DNA of 64,000 nt, taken from assembly GCF_013407165.1 (NCBI RefSeq), contig NZ_CP026994.1, positions 248,001 to 312,000 of the forward strand. The letters run 5' to 3'. The translations under genes were made by a program, and so were the position numbers. A model generated the notes under the pieces. It worked only from the letters and a program-made list of their open reading frames with translations, searched no databases and was not told the DNA's origin. The DNA is from Nitrosopumilus oxyclinae (GTDB lineage: Archaea; Thermoproteota; Nitrososphaeria; Nitrososphaerales; Nitrosopumilaceae). Within the stretch, counting starts at the first letter, position 1. The number at the start of each line of letters is the position of its first letter. Positions 34,601-43,579 of this stretch are shown piece after piece.

Positions 34601-35623
34601 TTAATTACTAATCCAACCCCATTTTTTGAAATATGTGAACATCATGATCGCAGGTACCGCTGACGCAATAATTACTAGTATGAAAGTTGTAAATGGCCCT
34701 AAAAACATTGAATTACTTCCAATCCCACCTGGCAAGTCAACATTCATTCCATAAAATGTCCCAATCACTGTTGATGGAATTGCTAATGTGAAAATTATTG
34801 TTAATACTGCAAGAACCTTATTTGTTTTTTCATTACTTAACACAAAATCTGTGTCTTTGTAAATTTCCATGGTTTCTCTAGATTCTTCTAATGTTTCGAT
34901 AACTTTGTCAATGTGATCTATTACGTCATCATAGAATAATGTAAGTTCATCATCTTGACTATCTGGAAATCGTTTAACCTGTTTTGCTATTTCAAGTACA
35001 AATCTCTTTAATGGATTTGCTATTCTTCTTAATCTATTAATTTCTCTTCTAAGTAATGCTATGCTTCTAGCTACTGGTTTTGATTCATCAAAAACTCTAT
35101 CTTCAATATCATCTAGATTTGCAATAATTTTCCTTGATGTGTGTAAAAGGTCATCTACTAACACATCTAAGATCTCGTGTAGTAGTAATCCTGATGATTT
35201 TCCTAACAATCTATCTTTTCTTTGTTGATCAACATTTGTTTTACAAATATCTGCCAGTTCTACAAGTGGTTTAAGATCTCCTTGATGAACTGTTATCAGG
35301 AAATCTTTTCCTACAAATATTGACAATTGACTATTTTTTGATATTCCTGTTTTTTGTGCTAATGGTGGAAAATGAAGAATTACAAAGAAATGATCGTCAT
35401 AACTATCTAGTTTTGGAAGCTCAAATTTAGTCATACAATCTTCTACGTTCAATGCGTTGAAATTGTATTTTTCAGCTAATTTTTCAACATCGTTTCTATC
35501 TGGATTTTGTAAATCAATCCATACGAATTTTTCTCCCTGGATGGTTTCTATCTTATTTTCAATAGGTGTGTCTACTGATTTTTTGTTTGAACGTAGCCTG
35601 TTTGTAATGAAACCCTTTCTCAT
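34601..35623 (-). CDS. corA: CorA family magnesium/cobalt transporter
   Basis: A 340-aa protein with a large cytosolic N-terminal domain and two C-terminal membrane helices. The pore signature YGMNVDLPG lies between the helices. It should conduct Mg2+ (or Co2+) into the cell as a pentamer. The length and the final KKWGW basic tail match archaeal CorA. Confidence 0.92.
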   Translation of the reverse strand: MRKGFITNRLRSNKKSVDTPIENKIETIQGEKFVWIDLQNPDRNDVEKLAEKYNFNALNVEDCMTKFELPKLDSYDDHFFVILHFPPLAQKTGISKNSQLSIFVGKDFLITVHQGDLKPLVELADICKTNVDQQRKDRLLGKSSGLLLHEILDVLVDDLLHTSRKIIANLDDIEDRVFDESKPVARSIALLRREINRLRRIANPLKRFVLEIAKQVKRFPDSQDDELTLFYDDVIDHIDKVIETLEESRETMEIYKDTDFVLSNEKTNKVLAVLTIIFTLAIPSTVIGTFYGMNVDLPGGIGSNSMFLGPFTTFILVIIASAVPAIMMFTYFKKWGWISN

Positions 35624-35715
35624 GTCGAAAAATACCCTGATACTACAAATTTAAAGCGATCGCTAAAATGGAACTGAAATTATTTTTGAATTTGAGGCTA
35701 ATCTAATTTAGATAT

Positions 35716-35799
35716 TCATTGTACCCATGGGAGAAAATAATTTGTACCTACCCAAACAAGTCCAATGGATATTGCCATTGCAATCCACCATTTTCGCAT
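35716..35799 (-). CDS. Possible 27-aa single-helix membrane protein
   Basis: The minus strand reads MRKWWIAMAISIGLVWVGTN followed by YFLPWVQ and a stop: a short positive N-terminus, one hydrophobic segment of about 18 residues and an aromatic end, the usual design of tiny membrane proteins. It lies in an otherwise empty 270-nt gap between corA and tRNA-His. Only the composition supports it. Confidence 0.4.
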   Translation of the reverse strand: MRKWWIAMAISIGLVWVGTNYFLPWVQ

Positions 35800-35893
35800 A
35801 CATAGAATTTAACCTAGTCAATAATAAATCTACAGCCTAATTTCCAACATGATCTTAAAGATTATTACTGGTTGAACAAGTTTCTTTTTTTGT

Positions 35894-35966
35894 GGCCCTC
35901 GTAGTACAGTGGTTAGTATAGAGGATTGTGGATCCTCGGACAGGAGTTCGATTCCCCTCGAGGGCC
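35894..35966 (+). tRNA. tRNA-His (GTG), G-1 encoded
   Basis: Acceptor GCCCTCG pairs with CGAGGGC, and the preceding G (35894) faces the discriminator C, so the extra G-1 of tRNA-His is genome-encoded. The anticodon stem GAGGA/TCCTC holds loop TTGTGGA (anticodon GTG), and the T loop is TTCGATT. No intron and no CCA. Confidence 0.94.
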
Positions 35967-35976
35967 TTTTTATTTT
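35967..35976 (+). terminator. T-run terminator after tRNA-His
   Basis: TTTTTATTTT follows the last tRNA base directly, as expected for archaeal intrinsic termination. It reaches the 3' end of the convergent gene at 35975. Confidence 0.45.
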
Positions 35977-36322
35977 AAAAAATACCGAACTTGCTAGATT
36001 CCATCTCTTCTTTGATGGCTAGTTTGAATCTAGGAGATTTACTCTCGACATTTTTTGTTAACCATGTTAAAAACTTCTTTTCTTTTCCCTTACCCCTAAT
36101 TTTATCAAAATCGGCGCCCATCATTTCTATTAGCTTTTCTACTAATGTTCTATTGATACTTAATACAAAAAAATGCCATCCGAATGCAAATTCTGAATCT
36201 GTCATCACAAAATCATCTTGTCCATGAACCATTTCTTCTAAAAGCGATAGTTGGTGTGTTAATGCTTTACTAGTTTTATCATAATCTACTGCTGAAACAT
36301 TAATGTTGATTCTTCCTTCCAT
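35975..36322 (-). CDS. Conserved-looking hypothetical protein
   Basis: A 115-aa soluble protein from MEGRININV, with a predicted strand, a helical middle (ALTHQLSLLEEM), an aromatic block EFAFGWHFFVLSINRTLVEKL and a basic end. No family recognised. ATG 36322 is preferred over one at 36343 because the extra residues are hydrophobic and out of character. Confidence 0.55.
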   Translation of the reverse strand: MEGRININVSAVDYDKTSKALTHQLSLLEEMVHGQDDFVMTDSEFAFGWHFFVLSINRTLVEKLIEMMGADFDKIRGKGKEKKFLTWLTKNVESKSPRFKLAIKEEMESSKFGIF

Positions 36323-36362
36323 GTTATATTCAAGTAAAAACAAAATAAAAGGATTACACAGA

Positions 36363-37124
36363 TTATTCTTTTAATAGATATTCAAAATCAATATCAAAAT
36401 GCATTTTCATGATATTGATGTATGTTTGAATGGATTCTGGAATTTCTTCTCCACATGCCACTCCTAGTTTTTTTGCATTAATCCAAATTACTAATGTTTG
36501 AATAATAGTCAAAAATCGATCATTTTTAATTTCTGGAGAGCCTATTGATTTTGTATATCGTTCAGCAAATTCCCATGCTGTGATAAAATCAACGCATTTT
36601 ACCCCAAAAATTGATAACAATTGTTCTTGCATGTTTTTTGCTTTTTTGAAAGGAGCTTTATTGATAATATATGGAAAATCTACTTTATCTGGAAGGCATT
36701 CTGGTAGTGGCCCCCAAATTGTAATTATTTTTGTATTTTCTTTAAGATTTTCAAATTTCTTCATCATTTCATTAATGATTTTTTCATCTGAAAACCAAAA
36801 TAAAATCACTGATGCATCAGACAAAATTGAATCTTCTATGTTTTGACAAATTAAATCTGCTTTGATATTTTTTTCTGCAAGATTTTTTTTTGCTTGGTTT
36901 ATTTTCTCAGAGTTATTATCAATACCAACTGCTTTTTTAACACCAAATTCATTTACAGCAAGTTCAATCCCTTTCTCATTCCCACATCCTAAATGATAAA
37001 AAATATCGTCTTTACCTAAATTTACAAATTTAAAAATTTCACAAAATGATTTTTCTGGTAATTGAACATCCTCACCACTGAGTAAATTTTCAGGTAAAGT
37101 TTCTAAATATTCTTCAATTTTCAT
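36363..37124 (-). CDS. SAM-dependent methyltransferase-like protein
   Basis: A 253-aa protein. The N-terminal half has the class I methyltransferase opening DDIFYHLGCGNEKGIELAV and AVGIDNNSEKINQAKKN, similar to archaeal aKMT/DOT1-like lysine methyltransferases. After the acidic QNIEDSI strand, however, the usual catalytic loop is replaced by ILFWFSDEKI. The C-terminal 90 residues form an additional helical region not seen in aKMT. Substrate unknown. Confidence 0.65.
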   Translation of the reverse strand: MKIEEYLETLPENLLSGEDVQLPEKSFCEIFKFVNLGKDDIFYHLGCGNEKGIELAVNEFGVKKAVGIDNNSEKINQAKKNLAEKNIKADLICQNIEDSILSDASVILFWFSDEKIINEMMKKFENLKENTKIITIWGPLPECLPDKVDFPYIINKAPFKKAKNMQEQLLSIFGVKCVDFITAWEFAERYTKSIGSPEIKNDRFLTIIQTLVIWINAKKLGVACGEEIPESIQTYINIMKMHFDIDFEYLLKE

Positions 37125-37149
37125 TATGGTTGATACAATGTACGAGAAT

Positions 37150-37419
37150 TTATTCTCTTATGCTTTCTAATTTTGAAACTGCTTGCCATAATTGAGTTCT
37201 AACGTATGAAGGCATGTTAGGATCTTGTGTTACATCATCTAATAGGCTGATAGTATTTGCTGCCCTGACAGATAGTGAATTTTCAGGATTTTTCAAATCT
37301 ACTATTAAATCTGTAATGGATTTCTTGATTGTTTTTGGAGTTGAGTTGCTAGAAGTAATTTGTTCTAATGTTTCAATTGCTCCTTTCATAGATTCTTTAT
37401 TTTGAGAGTCGTCAGCCAT
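37150..37419 (-). CDS. UPF0147 family protein
   Basis: An 89-aa all-helical protein with SVRAANTISLLDDVTQDPNMPSYVRTQLWQAVSKLE, the conserved core of UPF0147, a family found across archaea with no known function. It lies between two minus-strand genes and may share a transcript with the methyltransferase-like gene. Confidence 0.85.
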   Translation of the reverse strand: MADDSQNKESMKGAIETLEQITSSNSTPKTIKKSITDLIVDLKNPENSLSVRAANTISLLDDVTQDPNMPSYVRTQLWQAVSKLESIRE

Positions 37420-37454
37420 TTTTACACCTATTGTTAAAAATTAGAAGAATATAG

Positions 37455-37763
37455 TTATATCTCTACAAAGACATTGTCTGATTCTACGACAACATTGTAT
37501 GATGTTAAATCTCTAATTTTTGCTGGGAATTTCATTAATTTACCAGTTTTACAATCAAATTCTGCTGCATGCCATCCACAAGTAATTGTACAACCATCTA
37601 ATTTCCCTTCAGATAGACTAGAGCCTGAATGAGTACATGAGTCATCTGTAGCACAATATTCTCCATCAATGTTTGCAACGAGGATATCTCTACCATCAAT
37701 AGATGCTTTGATCATTTTTCCAGGTGGTATATCTGATGTTTTACCGGCAATAATTTTTCCCAT
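37455..37763 (-). CDS. Rieske-type 2Fe-2S ferredoxin
   Basis: A 102-aa soluble Rieske protein. The cluster ligands are C43-x-H45 (in DDSCTHSG) and C62-x2-H65 (in TCGWHAAEFD), with the expected 16-residue gap. It has no membrane anchor and lacks the disulfide Cys pair of bc1-type Rieske subunits, so it resembles the ferredoxins of oxygenases or nitrite reductase NirD. The partner is unknown. Confidence 0.9.
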   Translation of the reverse strand: MGKIIAGKTSDIPPGKMIKASIDGRDILVANIDGEYCATDDSCTHSGSSLSEGKLDGCTITCGWHAAEFDCKTGKLMKFPAKIRDLTSYNVVVESDNVFVEI

Positions 37764-37802
37764 TGAAGTTTTTATCTAATTATTCTTAATAATTTTTTGT
37801 AT

Positions 37803-38591
37803 ATGACAAAATTGAGAATTAGAGAAGCAAATGATTCAGATAAAACACATGTTTTGAAATTTTGTAAAAATACTTTTTCATGGGGAGATTATGTGGAGTA
37901 TGTTTGGAATTATTGGATATCTGAAGGTCATCTATTCTTAGCAGAAAAACTAGATCCTGTTGGAATTTGTCATGCCTTTTATTCTGATGATCAAGTTTGG
38001 ATTGAAGGAATCAGAATTAAGCCGAATTCTCGACGCCAAAATATTGCATCTGAACTAGTAAAACATGCAGAAATCACAGGTTTAGAGAAAAATCTATCTT
38101 TTTCATTTATGTTGATAGATACAGAAAATCCAATATCCATTTCCATGGCTCAATCTCTAAACTATAAAATTTTTCAAACATGGAATTTTTACACTATTGA
38201 ACCAAAAAATAACCCAAATCATAATGTCACTTTTGGTAAATCTGTCAATTCTAAATCACATTCTCATTATGTAAAATCTTGGAGGTGGCTTCCAATTGAT
38301 GATAAAATATTGGAATCATTTTATAAACAAAATAGAATTGTTAATTCTTCAATTGATGATAAAAACTCCATTGCAATAATTACTGAATCTGAGCATTTTG
38401 ATAGAACGTTGATCGTTACTCTATTCTCAAATTCAGATGAATCTACTTGTGAAATTCTTTCATTTTTACAAAACTTTGGTTGGGAAAAAAACTATGAACG
38501 TATTCAAATTTTAACTAGAGAAAAATTACCATCTTTTGATACCTTGGAATCTAAAATATCCTTTCATTTAATGAAGAAATCTTTAGTTTAA
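37803..38591 (+). CDS. GNAT family acetyltransferase
   Basis: A 262-aa protein. The first 150 residues are a GNAT domain: KLRIREANDSDKTHVLKF, then GIRIKPNSRRQNIASELVKH, a degenerate form of the R/Q-x-x-G-x-G/A acetyl-CoA loop (N replaces the first G). The C-terminal 110 residues are a separate region with no recognised family. Substrate unknown. Its stop overlaps the convergent FAH gene by 4 nt. Confidence 0.72.
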   Translation: MTKLRIREANDSDKTHVLKFCKNTFSWGDYVEYVWNYWISEGHLFLAEKLDPVGICHAFYSDDQVWIEGIRIKPNSRRQNIASELVKHAEITGLEKNLSFSFMLIDTENPISISMAQSLNYKIFQTWNFYTIEPKNNPNHNVTFGKSVNSKSHSHYVKSWRWLPIDDKILESFYKQNRIVNSSIDDKNSIAIITESEHFDRTLIVTLFSNSDESTCEILSFLQNFGWEKNYERIQILTREKLPSFDTLESKISFHLMKKSLV

Positions 38592-39457
38592 TTTGATTTA
38601 ACAACTTTAATTGTATTGTTTAAAATCCCTAAACTCTCTATCTCCATTTCAACCTTATCTCCGTCTTTTAGAAACACTGCATTTGGTTTGTTTAACATAA
38701 CTCCAGCTGGTGTTCCAGTGGAGATGATATCTCCTTTTTCTAATGTCATAACTTTGGAAATTTTTGAAACAATTTCTGGGATTTTGATAAACATATTACT
38801 TGATGAGGAATTTTGTCTCAATTCTCCGTTAATTTTAGTTGTCATTTTTAGATTTTGAGGATCTTTGATTTCATCTTTTGTTGTAATCCATGGTCCACAA
38901 GGTGCAAATGAATCAAAACTTTTCCCTCTTGTGAATTGCTTGTCTTTGAATTGAATATCCCTTGCTGAAACATCATTGAAAACCATATATCCAAATATTG
39001 AATCAAATGCATCATCTACGCTTACATTTTTACAATTTTTACCAATAATCATAGCTAATTCAACCTCATAATCTAATTGTGTAACAAAGTCTGGACATAC
39101 AATATCTGAATTTGTACCATTTAATGCAGTTCTAGGTTTTATAACAAGTGCAGGATCTTCGGGTGCTTGTAGTCCTTGTTCTTTTGCATGATCTACATAA
39201 TTGAATGCTAAACAAATTATCTTGTTCGGATTAGGAATCGGCGGTAATAATTTGTATTTTGAAATATTTTCTCCATATGGTAAATCTTTAATTTTATTTT
39301 TAATCTCATCATACCATCCATCAAAAAGAAAATCTTTGACATTTTGAGGAATTGGGACGCCTGTCAGATAGGTGATCTCATCTTTCGTGGATACTTTATC
39401 TCCATTAACAAAACCATATGTTTCATTATTTTGATATGATAATCGTGCTATTTTCAT
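38588..39457 (-). CDS. Fumarylacetoacetate hydrolase family protein
   Basis: A 289-aa enzyme of the FAH superfamily. KIICLAFNYVDHAKEQG, the metal ligands in DYEVELAMIIGK, and FNDVSARDIQ with GKSFDSFAPCGPW are all clear, as is the C-terminal STGTPAGVM. Members hydrolyse or isomerise 2-oxo acids, for example in aromatic breakdown, or act as oxaloacetate tautomerase-like enzymes; substrate cannot be told. Confidence 0.88.
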   Translation of the reverse strand: MKIARLSYQNNETYGFVNGDKVSTKDEITYLTGVPIPQNVKDFLFDGWYDEIKNKIKDLPYGENISKYKLLPPIPNPNKIICLAFNYVDHAKEQGLQAPEDPALVIKPRTALNGTNSDIVCPDFVTQLDYEVELAMIIGKNCKNVSVDDAFDSIFGYMVFNDVSARDIQFKDKQFTRGKSFDSFAPCGPWITTKDEIKDPQNLKMTTKINGELRQNSSSSNMFIKIPEIVSKISKVMTLEKGDIISTGTPAGVMLNKPNAVFLKDGDKVEMEIESLGILNNTIKVVKSN

Positions 39458-39463
39458 ATTAAA

Positions 39464-41173
39464 TCACTTGTGGGTAAAAATTGCTTGATTTTGAGAATCT
39501 TTTCTGCAATATCCAAATCTAACAAATTGTATTTCTTCTCCTTCTTTTAATTGTAGATAATGTGGTTCTGTAAAGACATCTAATTCCTCTAAACTGTCTT
39601 CATTAAATTCATCACCATTAAACAATGTTTTTGGAATTATCATCTTTATCTCATGTCCAGTTTTTTGTGGTACCCATTGAATTTTTGGTACATCTTTTGT
39701 ATTTTCATTTTCAATAAATTCTCCTTCAAATTCTATTCCTTGTTTTGTAATGAGAATATTCCCTAAACCCAATAAACGGATTTGTGATCCTTCTTTGATT
39801 GTTTGCGCATCTTCTCCTGAAATGTAAAAATTCCCATCTATCTCGATTGTTCTTTTTCCCATATTATTTATTGGATGATTTGGAATTTCAACAGAAGATA
39901 TAGGTAAATTTTTCACTGAAAGTTTTTTTGCATTACTTACCATGAATAGTCTAATGCTATTTGGATCCACAAATTTTCTGTTAAATGCCTCTAGTGCATC
40001 AAATGGTGCAAGAGTATTTGCCTTGGTCAATCCTAATGACATGATGAATTTCCTAATTGCTTCTGGTTTGATTCCTCTTTTTCGTAATCCTTCTAAGGTT
40101 GGAAGCCTTGGATCATCATACCATGTAACTTTCCCTTCTTCAATGAGCGGTTTGATGATTCTTTTTGATATTGGCATTCCTTTGAATTCCAATCTTGAGA
40201 AAAACCCTTGGGCTGGTTTTCTCATGTTTAGTGCATCTAAAATTGCATCAATTAGCTCTTTTCTGAGTTCAAATTCTTTCGAACGATAGGCATGAGTTAC
40301 ACCATCAATGCTATCTTCTATTGCAACTGCCATATCGTAACTTGGCCAAATTCTATATTTTTCTCCTAAAGTGTAATGTTTCCCTTCAATAATTCTAAAC
40401 AAGACAGGATCTCGCATGACTGCATTATCTGCTTCCATATTTCCACGGAATCGAACTATGGCATCTCCTGGTTTGAATTTATTATTCATCTTTTTCCAAT
40501 TTTTATTGTTTTTTTCTATATCTTCTCTACTACACTTGCATGCTTTTCTCTCTCTTCTGTTTTTACTGATATCTTCTCTTTTACAAGTACAAACGTATGC
40601 TTTTCCTAATTTAATTAATTCAATTCCTTTTTCATAAAATAATTCCATGTCGTCTGATGTATTTTTTACTTTGTCGAATTCAATCCCTAACCATTCTAAT
40701 CCTACTTTGATAGCTGCATGATATTCCATTCTTTCAGCTTCTGGATTTGTATCATCCATTCTTAGAATAAATTTTCCTCCATACATTTTGGCATATTCTG
40801 AATTAATGATAGCTGCTTTTGCATGTCCAATGTGTGGATATCCGTTTGGTTCTGGAGGAAACCTTGTGATCACTTTTCCTTGCTCTGCATCTTTTAATTC
40901 TGGAAGACCTTCTCTCTCTTCAATTTTTTCTTTTGGGATTAAAATTTCTGGAAAATTTTCTTTAATTTCAATTTCTTGTTCTTCTAAAGATAACTGATTC
41001 ACTGTTGATACTATTTCAGAAATATGCCCTGAAATTTCTTTTACTTTACTTCTAAATTCTGGTTTTGTTCCGAGAATTTTTCCTAAAATTATTTTATCTC
41101 TAGTTTCTCCTCCATGCTCAAAAGCATTTTGAAGTGCCATTTTTTTAATTTCTTTTTTTAATTCTTCATTCAT
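39464..41173 (-). CDS. gltX: Glutamyl-tRNA synthetase (archaeal type)
   Basis: A 569-aa class I synthetase. The RFPPEPNGYPHIGHAKAA block holds the HIGH motif, FILRMDDTNPEAE follows, and PISKRIIKPL is the KMSKR equivalent. The archaeal C-terminal beta-barrel domains are present. A Cys-rich insert (CTCKRE ... CKCSRE, around residues 195-220) could bind zinc. I call GluRS rather than GlnRS because archaea usually make Gln-tRNA by amidation. Last gene of the rpoN-to-gltX cluster. Confidence 0.92.
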   Translation of the reverse strand: MNEELKKEIKKMALQNAFEHGGETRDKIILGKILGTKPEFRSKVKEISGHISEIVSTVNQLSLEEQEIEIKENFPEILIPKEKIEEREGLPELKDAEQGKVITRFPPEPNGYPHIGHAKAAIINSEYAKMYGGKFILRMDDTNPEAERMEYHAAIKVGLEWLGIEFDKVKNTSDDMELFYEKGIELIKLGKAYVCTCKREDISKNRRERKACKCSREDIEKNNKNWKKMNNKFKPGDAIVRFRGNMEADNAVMRDPVLFRIIEGKHYTLGEKYRIWPSYDMAVAIEDSIDGVTHAYRSKEFELRKELIDAILDALNMRKPAQGFFSRLEFKGMPISKRIIKPLIEEGKVTWYDDPRLPTLEGLRKRGIKPEAIRKFIMSLGLTKANTLAPFDALEAFNRKFVDPNSIRLFMVSNAKKLSVKNLPISSVEIPNHPINNMGKRTIEIDGNFYISGEDAQTIKEGSQIRLLGLGNILITKQGIEFEGEFIENENTKDVPKIQWVPQKTGHEIKMIIPKTLFNGDEFNEDSLEELDVFTEPHYLQLKEGEEIQFVRFGYCRKDSQNQAIFTHK

Positions 41174-41193
41174 GATGGTTTTTACCTTTACAA

Positions 41194-42174
41194 CTACACA
41201 CTTCGTTTTACTACGAAATCTAACAATGAAATTAATTCAGTTTTTGCAGATCCTGAATAACTTTTTAGTGATTTTTTTGCCATTTCAGCGTATTTTAGAG
41301 CCTGTTTCCTTACACTTTGCTCTATCCCCAAAGATCTAATGACTTCTACTGCTTTATTCAGATCTTTCTTTGATACTTTTGAATTCCCAAATGCTTTTAG
41401 AATTATCTTTTTATCATTACCTTTTGATAATTTTATTGCCATGAGAATTGGAAGTGATTTCTTTCCTTCTCTCAAATCATTTCCTACTGGTTTTTTTGTT
41501 ATCTTAGGATCTCCCATAACACCGATAAGATCATCAGTTATTTGAAAAGCAATTCCTAAATTTCTTCCAAATGATGAGAGATTTGAGATGTCTTTTGCTT
41601 TATTTGTAGCACAAATAGCCCCCATTGCACAAGATACATCAAACAAAGCTGCAGTTTTCTTACCAATCATTGTAATGTATTCTGCTTGTGAAGGAATTTT
41701 TCTCTCTTCGGCCATTTTTACATCTAGTAATTGTCCTTCACAGATATCAACACAAGCTTTTGCAAGTCTGGATACTAGTTGTGTTGTAGCGATAGGAGAT
41801 AATTTTGAATCAGTAATGATTTGAAATGCTTTTGAAAATAAAACATCCCCTGCAAGAATTGCAATTGGCATGCCAAATTTTTTATGAACCGTTGGAACTC
41901 CATGACGCATTTCATCATTATCCATAATATCATCATGAACTAATGAAAAATTATGTACCATCTCCACTGCACTTGCAGCAGGCATTGCAGTGGAAACTTT
42001 ACCTTTTAAAATTTGACAACTCCTAATTACCATATATGGCCTTAGTCTTTTTCCACCATTAACAATTAGATGCCCTGCTGCATCATAGAGTTTTTTAGGA
42101 TTTCCTTTTAATTTTGAATTTAGATATTTGTTTACTATTTTTGCATTTTGTTCCATTTGTTTAGTTTTATTCAT
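41194..42174 (-). CDS. Polyprenyl diphosphate synthase, probable GGPP synthase
   Basis: A 326-aa trans-isoprenyl synthase. The first Asp motif lies in FSLVHDDIMDND and the second in FQITDDLIGV; the GGKRLRPYMV block opens the fold. It sits directly after isopentenyl isomerase in a mevalonate cluster, so it probably makes geranylgeranyl diphosphate for membrane ether lipids. The 5' end overlaps idi by 8 nt. Confidence 0.9.
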   Translation of the reverse strand: MNKTKQMEQNAKIVNKYLNSKLKGNPKKLYDAAGHLIVNGGKRLRPYMVIRSCQILKGKVSTAMPAASAVEMVHNFSLVHDDIMDNDEMRHGVPTVHKKFGMPIAILAGDVLFSKAFQIITDSKLSPIATTQLVSRLAKACVDICEGQLLDVKMAEERKIPSQAEYITMIGKKTAALFDVSCAMGAICATNKAKDISNLSSFGRNLGIAFQITDDLIGVMGDPKITKKPVGNDLREGKKSLPILMAIKLSKGNDKKIILKAFGNSKVSKKDLNKAVEVIRSLGIEQSVRKQALKYAEMAKKSLKSYSGSAKTELISLLDFVVKRSV

Positions 42175-42811
42175 TTACTAATCTCCATTTGTCATTTGGT
42201 AGATGAATTTTAATTGCTTTTTGCAATTCATCATGCACATCACTGTTCATCCATGTAGATAAGATATTTGCATGTTTTTCGAGCATGGATTTATCAGATT
42301 TTTCTAATAATTCTAATGCAATAAGCATCCATGGGCAATAGATTTGTGGATTTTCTTTTAATTCTACAATTAGTTCTTTAGAAGAAATTCGTTTTATCTC
42401 ATCAATTTCCCCTTCAATTTCTTTTAATTCAATGGACTTGTCAATTATGCCAATTAATGTTCCACATATTTCATTTTCAGATCCTACGTCTTTGTATGGA
42501 ACATGATATTCAAATTTATGTAAATAATCTAATGCTCCTTCAATTCCTAATTCTTCAGGCATTCTTCTCTCTCCTGATGAAACATAAGTTTCTGATTCTC
42601 TTGGATGGCTTGCAAATGTTCCATCCCAATCATTAGGCCATAACATTTTCTCTTTGGCTCTTCTTGTGAGTACTAGTCTGCCATTTTCATCAAACAATAA
42701 TGCAGTAAATGCTCGATGAAGTTTTCCATTTGGTAAATGGCACTTTACTTTTTCTTCTTTTCCTATTGGATTATCATTTTCATCAACTAAAATTACAAAT
42801 TCTTCAGACAT
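42167..42811 (-). CDS. idi: Isopentenyl-diphosphate delta-isomerase, type I
   Basis: A 214-aa Nudix-like isomerase. KLHRAFTALLFD, the Cys-replaced WDGTFASHPRESETY block (Ala-Ser where the active Cys is usual) and RRMPEELGIEGAL are present; the later GSENEICGTLIG block carries the catalytic Glu. It starts at ATG 42811 (MSEEFVI), overlapping ipk by 8 nt. Type I enzymes are unusual among archaea, most of which use the type II flavoenzyme. Confidence 0.88.
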   Translation of the reverse strand: MSEEFVILVDENDNPIGKEEKVKCHLPNGKLHRAFTALLFDENGRLVLTRRAKEKMLWPNDWDGTFASHPRESETYVSSGERRMPEELGIEGALDYLHKFEYHVPYKDVGSENEICGTLIGIIDKSIELKEIEGEIDEIKRISSKELIVELKENPQIYCPWMLIALELLEKSDKSMLEKHANILSTWMNSDVHDELQKAIKIHLPNDKWRLVNE

Positions 42812-43556
42812 TTCTTTTACCTCTAAACAGCGTTCCTTCAAATGTCTTATTTTTAACCCCTTTCACAATTCTTTCAGGTTTGTTACCATTTACAAAGAAA
42901 ACATTCATTCCCATCTTTGCAATTCTTGATGCTTCTTCAACTTTTCTAGTCATCCCACCTGTAACATCCATTTTATTTTCAGAAATAGATGGACGTTCAC
43001 CTTGTAATTCATAAATTAGTTTCTTTGATTTTAAATCCGAATACAATCCATCCTCATTTAGTGCAAAAATGCATAGTCTAGGTTTTAGAATTTTTGCAAG
43101 ATGAGTCATAATTTTATCTCCAGATAAAATGTATGTTTTATTCTGACCAAACCATAGTGCATCTCCATATGTGACTGGAATCAAGCCTGATTTTGCGATT
43201 TTTTCAATCTCTTTGATTTTTTTAGTAATTGGTTTGTTTCCCGACATAAAATCAGTTGGAGGTAAACAGTATGGATTTAATTTATTTTTTATTAATGAAT
43301 CTAGAATTATTTTATTCAATTCAATCATTGAATTTTTAACAATTGCTACTCCTTTTGGATTGTATTTTTTTTCTTTTGTATGCATATCGTATTTTACAGA
43401 CCAATAATGTCCGTATGATCCTCCTCCATGAACAATAATTATCGGCTCATCAATTTTTCTCAAACTTTTAGATAGATTTTCAATTGTTTTTTTCCTTGGA
43501 GATAATGGTTTTTCTTTATTGGTAATAATTGATCCACCTAATTTTATTAGAATCAT
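42804..43556 (-). CDS. ipk: Isopentenyl phosphate kinase
   Basis: A 250-aa amino-acid-kinase-fold enzyme that turns isopentenyl phosphate into the diphosphate, the last step of the modified archaeal mevalonate pathway. It opens MILIKLGGSIIT with K5, and the catalytic His is H50 in HGGGSYGH. VTGGMTRKVEEA near the end is also typical. It lies between mvk and idi. Confidence 0.92.
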   Translation of the reverse strand: MILIKLGGSIITNKEKPLSPRKKTIENLSKSLRKIDEPIIIVHGGGSYGHYWSVKYDMHTKEKKYNPKGVAIVKNSMIELNKIILDSLIKNKLNPYCLPPTDFMSGNKPITKKIKEIEKIAKSGLIPVTYGDALWFGQNKTYILSGDKIMTHLAKILKPRLCIFALNEDGLYSDLKSKKLIYELQGERPSISENKMDVTGGMTRKVEEASRIAKMGMNVFFVNGNKPERIVKGVKNKTFEGTLFRGKRNV

Positions 43557-43579
43557 GTTTTTCAGAATTATCTGATCAA

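Noticed and set aside
39464-41173. Glutaminyl-tRNA synthetase
   Set aside because: Archaeal GluRS and GlnRS share the RFPPEPNG motif; archaea normally use GluRS plus amidotransferase, so GluRS is the safer call.
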